From NCBI GenBank assembly GCA_950063125.1, contig CATLZI010000081.1, positions 1-8,681 on the forward strand: a DNA stretch of 8,681 nt, given 5' to 3'. Below, piece by piece: positions 5,286-8,681 of this stretch. The notes below the pieces were generated by a model. It saw nothing but the letters and a program-made list of their open reading frames with translations, did not search any database and was not told the DNA's origin. Position 1 is the stretch's first letter. Each line of letters begins with the position of its first letter. The position numbers and the translations under genes are program-made. Origin of the DNA: an uncultured Porticoccus sp. (GTDB taxonomy: Bacteria; Pseudomonadota; Gammaproteobacteria; Pseudomonadales; Porticoccaceae).

Positions 5286-6656
5286 TTAGCCAAGCGCATC
5301 CAGCGCATCGGTCAGTTTGCGCACCGGTATCACTTCCATCCCCTTGATCGGTTGGCGAGGGGCATTACCAAAGGGGATAATCGCTCGCGAGAAGCCATGT
5401 TTGGCGGCCTCTCGCAGTCGCTCCTGACCGTTTTGCACGGGCCTGATCTCACCGGACAGTCCCACCTCGCCGAAAACCACCAGATCGCGGGGCAGCGGGT
5501 GATCACGGAAGCTGGAAATAACCGCCAGGATCAGCGCCAGATCGGCACTGGTCTCCAATACCTTGACGCCACCCACCACATTCACAAAGACATCCTGATC
5601 GCCGACCATGATCCCACCGTGACGGTGCAACACCGCGAGCAGCATTGCCAGCCGATTGTGCTCCAGCCCCACGGTCACCCGCCTCGGGTTACTCAGGTGA
5701 CTGTCATCCACCAGCGCCTGCAACTCCACCAACAGGGGCCGGGTGCCCTCCCAGACCACAATGACCACGCTGCCGGAAGCCACCTCATCACCCCGTTGTA
5801 AAAAGATGGCAGAGGGGTTTGCCACTTCGCGCAGCCCCTTGTCGGTCATGGCAAACACGCCCAGCTCATTGACCGCACCGAAGCGATTTTTGTGGCTGCG
5901 CAGGGGCCGGAAATGGCTATCGCTGGTCCCCTCGAGCATCAGCGAACAATCGATCATGTGCTCCAACACCTTGGGGCCAGCCAGACTGCCATCCTTGGTG
6001 ACATGGCCCACCAGCAGCAACACTGTGCCCGTCTGTTTTGCGTAGCGAACCAGCATTGCGGCACATTCCCGCACCTGTGAAACGCTGCCGGGCGCCGAGG
6101 CAATCTCCTCAAGCTGCATGACCTGAATGGAATCAACCACCAGAATTTTGGGCCGCACTCGCGCGGCGGTGGCACAAACGGTTTCCACGGAGGTCTCTGC
6201 CATGATCTGCAACCGGTTTACCGGCAGTCCCAGACGATGGGCCCGCATGGCGACCTGTTGCGGGGATTCTTCACCGGTGACATAGAGCGCCACCTGACTC
6301 TCTGCCAGTTTGCAGAGGGTCTGCAGCAGCAAGGTGCTTTTCCCCGCGCCCGGCTCGCCGCCCACCAGAATGCAGGATCCGGGCACCAGCCCACCACCCA
6401 GCACCAGATCCAGCTCCTGACTACCCGCGCTGATACGGGGAATATCGGCCAGATCGATTTCCGCCAGCGTGTTCACCACACCGTCGGCAGCCCCGGCAAA
6501 GCCACCGCCACTGCGGCTACCCGGGGTGGCAACGGCGCCGAGACGCACTTCAGTCAACGTATTCCATGCACCGCAGTCGGGGCACTGCCCCTGCCATTTG
6601 GTGTAATCCGCACCACAGTCGTTGCAAACATAGGCGGTGGTTTTCTTTCTGGCCAA
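5286..6656 (-). CDS. radA: DNA repair protein RadA (Sms)
   Basis: RadA is a RecA-like hexameric ATPase that promotes branch migration and processing of recombination intermediates. The 456 residues match the usual length (E. coli 460). In order: a four-cysteine zinc finger (Cys 11, 14, 25, 28), Walker A GEPGAGKS (100-107), a Walker B strand ILVVDS (171-176), the RadA-specific KNRFG motif (256-260) and the C-terminal Lon-like domain including DVFVNVVGGVKV (355-366). The TTG start at 6656 is the only option: GGGAGA lies 7 bases upstream, an in-frame TGA stands about 8 codons upstream of it with no ATG between, and the next residues, ARKKTTAYVC, match the family's N-terminus. It is probably not part of the B12 regulon, since the promoter and riboswitch lie after it. 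No clear terminator follows it. Confidence 0.97.
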   Translation of the reverse strand: MARKKTTAYVCNDCGADYTKWQGQCPDCGAWNTLTEVRLGAVATPGSRSGGGFAGAADGVVNTLAEIDLADIPRISAGSQELDLVLGGGLVPGSCILVGGEPGAGKSTLLLQTLCKLAESQVALYVTGEESPQQVAMRAHRLGLPVNRLQIMAETSVETVCATAARVRPKILVVDSIQVMQLEEIASAPGSVSQVRECAAMLVRYAKQTGTVLLLVGHVTKDGSLAGPKVLEHMIDCSLMLEGTSDSHFRPLRSHKNRFGAVNELGVFAMTDKGLREVANPSAIFLQRGDEVASGSVVIVVWEGTRPLLVELQALVDDSHLSNPRRVTVGLEHNRLAMLLAVLHRHGGIMVGDQDVFVNVVGGVKVLETSADLALILAVISSFRDHPLPRDLVVFGEVGLSGEIRPVQNGQERLREAAKHGFSRAIIPFGNAPRQPIKGMEVIPVRKLTDALDALG

Positions 6657-6663
6657 GTAACAA

Positions 6664-6669
6664 TCTCCC
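6664..6669 (-). promoter_or_regulatory. Shine-Dalgarno GGGAGA for the radA TTG start
   Basis: GGGAGA on the minus strand lies 7 bases before the TTG at 6656. The upstream stop in the same frame leaves no alternative start, so this site fixes the N-terminus. Confidence 0.7.
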
Positions 6670-6730
6670 GAAAATGCTTTTCAGTCTACCATGCGATCAC
6701 CCCCGATCAGGGTGTTTGGCTGTGGGGGTA

Positions 6731-8681
6731 TCAGTGAAACTGCAGCGTGGCACGCAGAAATGTCCGCGTTTCAAAACGGTTGGCCTGCTTGAATTCCACG
6801 TAGTCGCCACCGAGGTTCTGGCCGATCAATTCCAGCTTCAGGTCAGCATTGCGCAGCGGGAACTGGCGGGCAATCCGCACATCAAGCCGTCGATAGGCAT
6901 CAGTTTCGGAGCCCCACAGAATCCAGACCATATCGTCGAGATAGTAATAACCGGCACTCACCTGCCAGTGGCGACCGAGATCATGGGACATCAACAGGCT
7001 GACGGTATGGCGCGGTGTCGCTGATGTTTGATAGAGACTGCGAAATGCCATGGGCAAACTGGACTGACTGGCGTCCGCGTAGGCATAGGACAGCCAGAAG
7101 CGGGTGCGCTCGGATGCCAGCCAGCGCGCTCCGGTCTCAAAACCCTCGATAGCGGTACTGCCACCATTGACGTCAAGGATGGCTCCCTGATTAAAAATCG
7201 ATACCACCTCCGGGTAAGTGGGATCCCAGACGTATTCAATCTCGTCCTCAAAGGTTTCCCGATAGAGCTTGACCTCGGCGGTCAACCGTTCATCCAGCCA
7301 GTTGCCGATATAGCCCAGCTCGTAACTGCGGAGCCGCTCTGCATCAATGGGCTCGGGTGCCATCTGAACGGTTTCGATCACGGTACCGTCATTCAGCCGC
7401 ACGGCAATATTGTGAAAATTCTCCACCAGAAATGGTTGCCGCCAGCTCTCCGCAACCGAGACCCGAAACATATGTCCCTCAGTCGGGGTGAAATTCAGGC
7501 CCAGCCGCCAGGACAGCTCACCGGGATTGATGTTGTTCTTTTCGTATATGGCACCGGCGTTCAACAACAGTTGATCAGTCAACCGGTACTCGATATTACC
7601 CTGCGCCCGGTAAGTCTCCATGGCCTGCCACTCTTTTTGGCCGACGATTTCCAGGCTATTGACCATATCCTTGCGATAACCCAGGCCCCAGGCAATCCGG
7701 TAGCGCTGTCCATTTAACAGTTGCTGAAACTCGATATCGCGCCGGTTGACCTGATAGTCAAAGGTGCGACCAATCACCTCCTGTTCCTGTTGACCGGGGA
7801 TCACCCCACCAATATCGGCGGGATCGACCCCCAGTAAGTCCGACAGTAGCCCGGCAGAAAATTTATCGTTTTCTTCACCGGAGCTGAAGCCGAACTGCAG
7901 ATACCAGGCACTGCCAGGGTCCGTGGTGCGGGTCAGACGGAGGCTGCCATATTGCTCGCTGGCTTCCTTGGTGCCGACAGGATCCACAGAGACACCATTG
8001 CCGCCACGACCCCAGGGGCCCTCGGCGTACCCCAGCTGAAAATCCAAGGAAGTTTCCGGTGTGGCTTGAAAGCTCCCCTGGAAGCGACCGGAACGAGCGA
8101 TCGACTCGTCATTGACACCACGGAAGCCATCGGTGTTGAAGTAACTGAGGGAAGCCCGGTAATCCAATTGATCACCGCTATGGGCATAGCGTGCCGCAAG
8201 CAGACTGGTGTCGCGGCTGCCTGTGGTCGCGCTGAACCGCCAGCCGGGATTGTGGTAGGGTTTCTGGGTCACAATATTGATGACGCCAACGAAAGCATTG
8301 GAGCCGAAGGAAACACCCGCCGGACCGCGAACCACCTCTATCCGCTCAATGTCATCGACAGTGATTCCCAGCCGATCCCAATCCACCAGCCCAAACAATG
8401 ATCCCACCACCACACGACCGTCGAGCAAAACCTGCATACGCCGCGAGAGACCGTCGGACTGACCGTGATAGGTTACCGATGCATGGTGATCACGCCAGCT
8501 GAGTCCGACCTGAAAGCCCGGCACAAGGCGCAGCAAATCGGGAATTTCGATAAATCCGGACGCTTCAATCATGGATCGGTCAACAACCGAAACGGCCATG
8601 GAGGTATCGGTCACCGACTGGGGCAGTCGTGTGACAGACAAAGCCACCGGAATGTCTGCGATCAGATCATCCTCGGTATAA
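6731..8681 (-). CDS. TonB-dependent outer-membrane receptor, ligand unknown, 5' end beyond the window
   Basis: This is an outer-membrane ligand-gated channel: 649 residues are visible and the frame stays open to the window edge, so the signal peptide and true start are missing. A GTG at 8647 is not a likely start because the coding sense (ADIPVALSVTRLPQ) continues above it and may include the TonB box. The plug domain occupies about the first 140 visible residues: IPDLLRLVPGFQVG (46-59), SVTYHGQSDGLSRRMQVLLD (68-87) and IERIEVVRGPAGVSFGSNAF (111-130). The remainder has the alternating amphipathic pattern of a barrel and ends ATLQFH. It differs clearly from the btuB product and has no riboswitch between it and radA. 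The plug contains a histidine cluster (65, 66, 72). Substrate cannot be inferred; the radA start lies 74 bases downstream. Confidence 0.93.
   Translation of the reverse strand, partial: YTEDDLIADIPVALSVTRLPQSVTDTSMAVSVVDRSMIEASGFIEIPDLLRLVPGFQVGLSWRDHHASVTYHGQSDGLSRRMQVLLDGRVVVGSLFGLVDWDRLGITVDDIERIEVVRGPAGVSFGSNAFVGVINIVTQKPYHNPGWRFSATTGSRDTSLLAARYAHSGDQLDYRASLSYFNTDGFRGVNDESIARSGRFQGSFQATPETSLDFQLGYAEGPWGRGGNGVSVDPVGTKEASEQYGSLRLTRTTDPGSAWYLQFGFSSGEENDKFSAGLLSDLLGVDPADIGGVIPGQQEQEVIGRTFDYQVNRRDIEFQQLLNGQRYRIAWGLGYRKDMVNSLEIVGQKEWQAMETYRAQGNIEYRLTDQLLLNAGAIYEKNNINPGELSWRLGLNFTPTEGHMFRVSVAESWRQPFLVENFHNIAVRLNDGTVIETVQMAPEPIDAERLRSYELGYIGNWLDERLTAEVKLYRETFEDEIEYVWDPTYPEVVSIFNQGAILDVNGGSTAIEGFETGARWLASERTRFWLSYAYADASQSSLPMAFRSLYQTSATPRHTVSLLMSHDLGRHWQVSAGYYYLDDMVWILWGSETDAYRRLDVRIARQFPLRNADLKLELIGQNLGGDYVEFKQANRFETRTFLRATLQFH

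Noticed and set aside
5262..5801. Plus-strand open frame of 179 codons opposite the end of radA
   Set aside because: It is antisense to the Lon-like domain of RadA, is rich in His and Gln, lacks a convincing Shine-Dalgarno and has no family signature.
6698..6714. Inverted repeat CACCC/GGGTG between the second receptor gene and radA, considered as a terminator
   Set aside because: The stem is only five pairs with a seven-base loop and is not followed by a T-rich run on the minus strand, so I do not call it.
6657..6730. Possible radA promoter with TAGACT as -10
   Set aside because: The -10 matches four of six bases and no acceptable -35 lies 16-18 bases upstream.

Overview
The window reads as a piece of a Gram-negative, probably gammaproteobacterial, chromosome with moderately high GC. 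The reasons are two TonB-dependent outer-membrane receptors, a RadA of E. coli-like length, and a B12 uptake operon of the proteobacterial type. I cannot name the genus from the sequence. All seven genes lie on the minus strand, so transcription runs from high to low coordinates. I see no mobile element, CRISPR array, tRNA or rRNA, and no convincing plus-strand gene.

In transcription order, 8681-6731 holds most of a TonB-dependent receptor of unknown ligand, whose start lies beyond the window. Next is radA (6656-5286), a DNA recombination and repair ATPase. The 429-base gap at 5285-4857 is filled by a good sigma70-type promoter (5248-5220), a cobalamin riboswitch aptamer (5203-4983) and a leader segment (4982-4857) that can fold over the ribosome binding site of the next gene.

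The riboswitch heads a tight operon: btuB (4856-2907, outer-membrane corrinoid receptor), a DUF71/COG2102 PP-loop ATPase (2879-2184), a BtuF-like corrinoid-binding protein without a signal peptide (2187-1264), cobO/btuR (1254-661, corrinoid adenosyltransferase) and a BtuC/FecCD-type permease (637 to the window start, truncated by the edge). Gaps are 27, -4, 9 and 23 bases. The ATPase subunit BtuD would be expected just beyond position 1.

Together the genes describe corrinoid salvage: BtuB brings the corrinoid across the outer membrane, the permease moves it across the inner membrane, and CobO makes the adenosyl form, which the riboswitch then senses to shut the operon down. The DUF71 protein and the signal-less BtuF homologue are the least understood members. 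Most of the operon uses non-ATG starts backed by clear Shine-Dalgarno sequences. The most interesting structural observation is that the riboswitch B12 box and the btuB Shine-Dalgarno share one heptamer and can compete for the same downstream partner.
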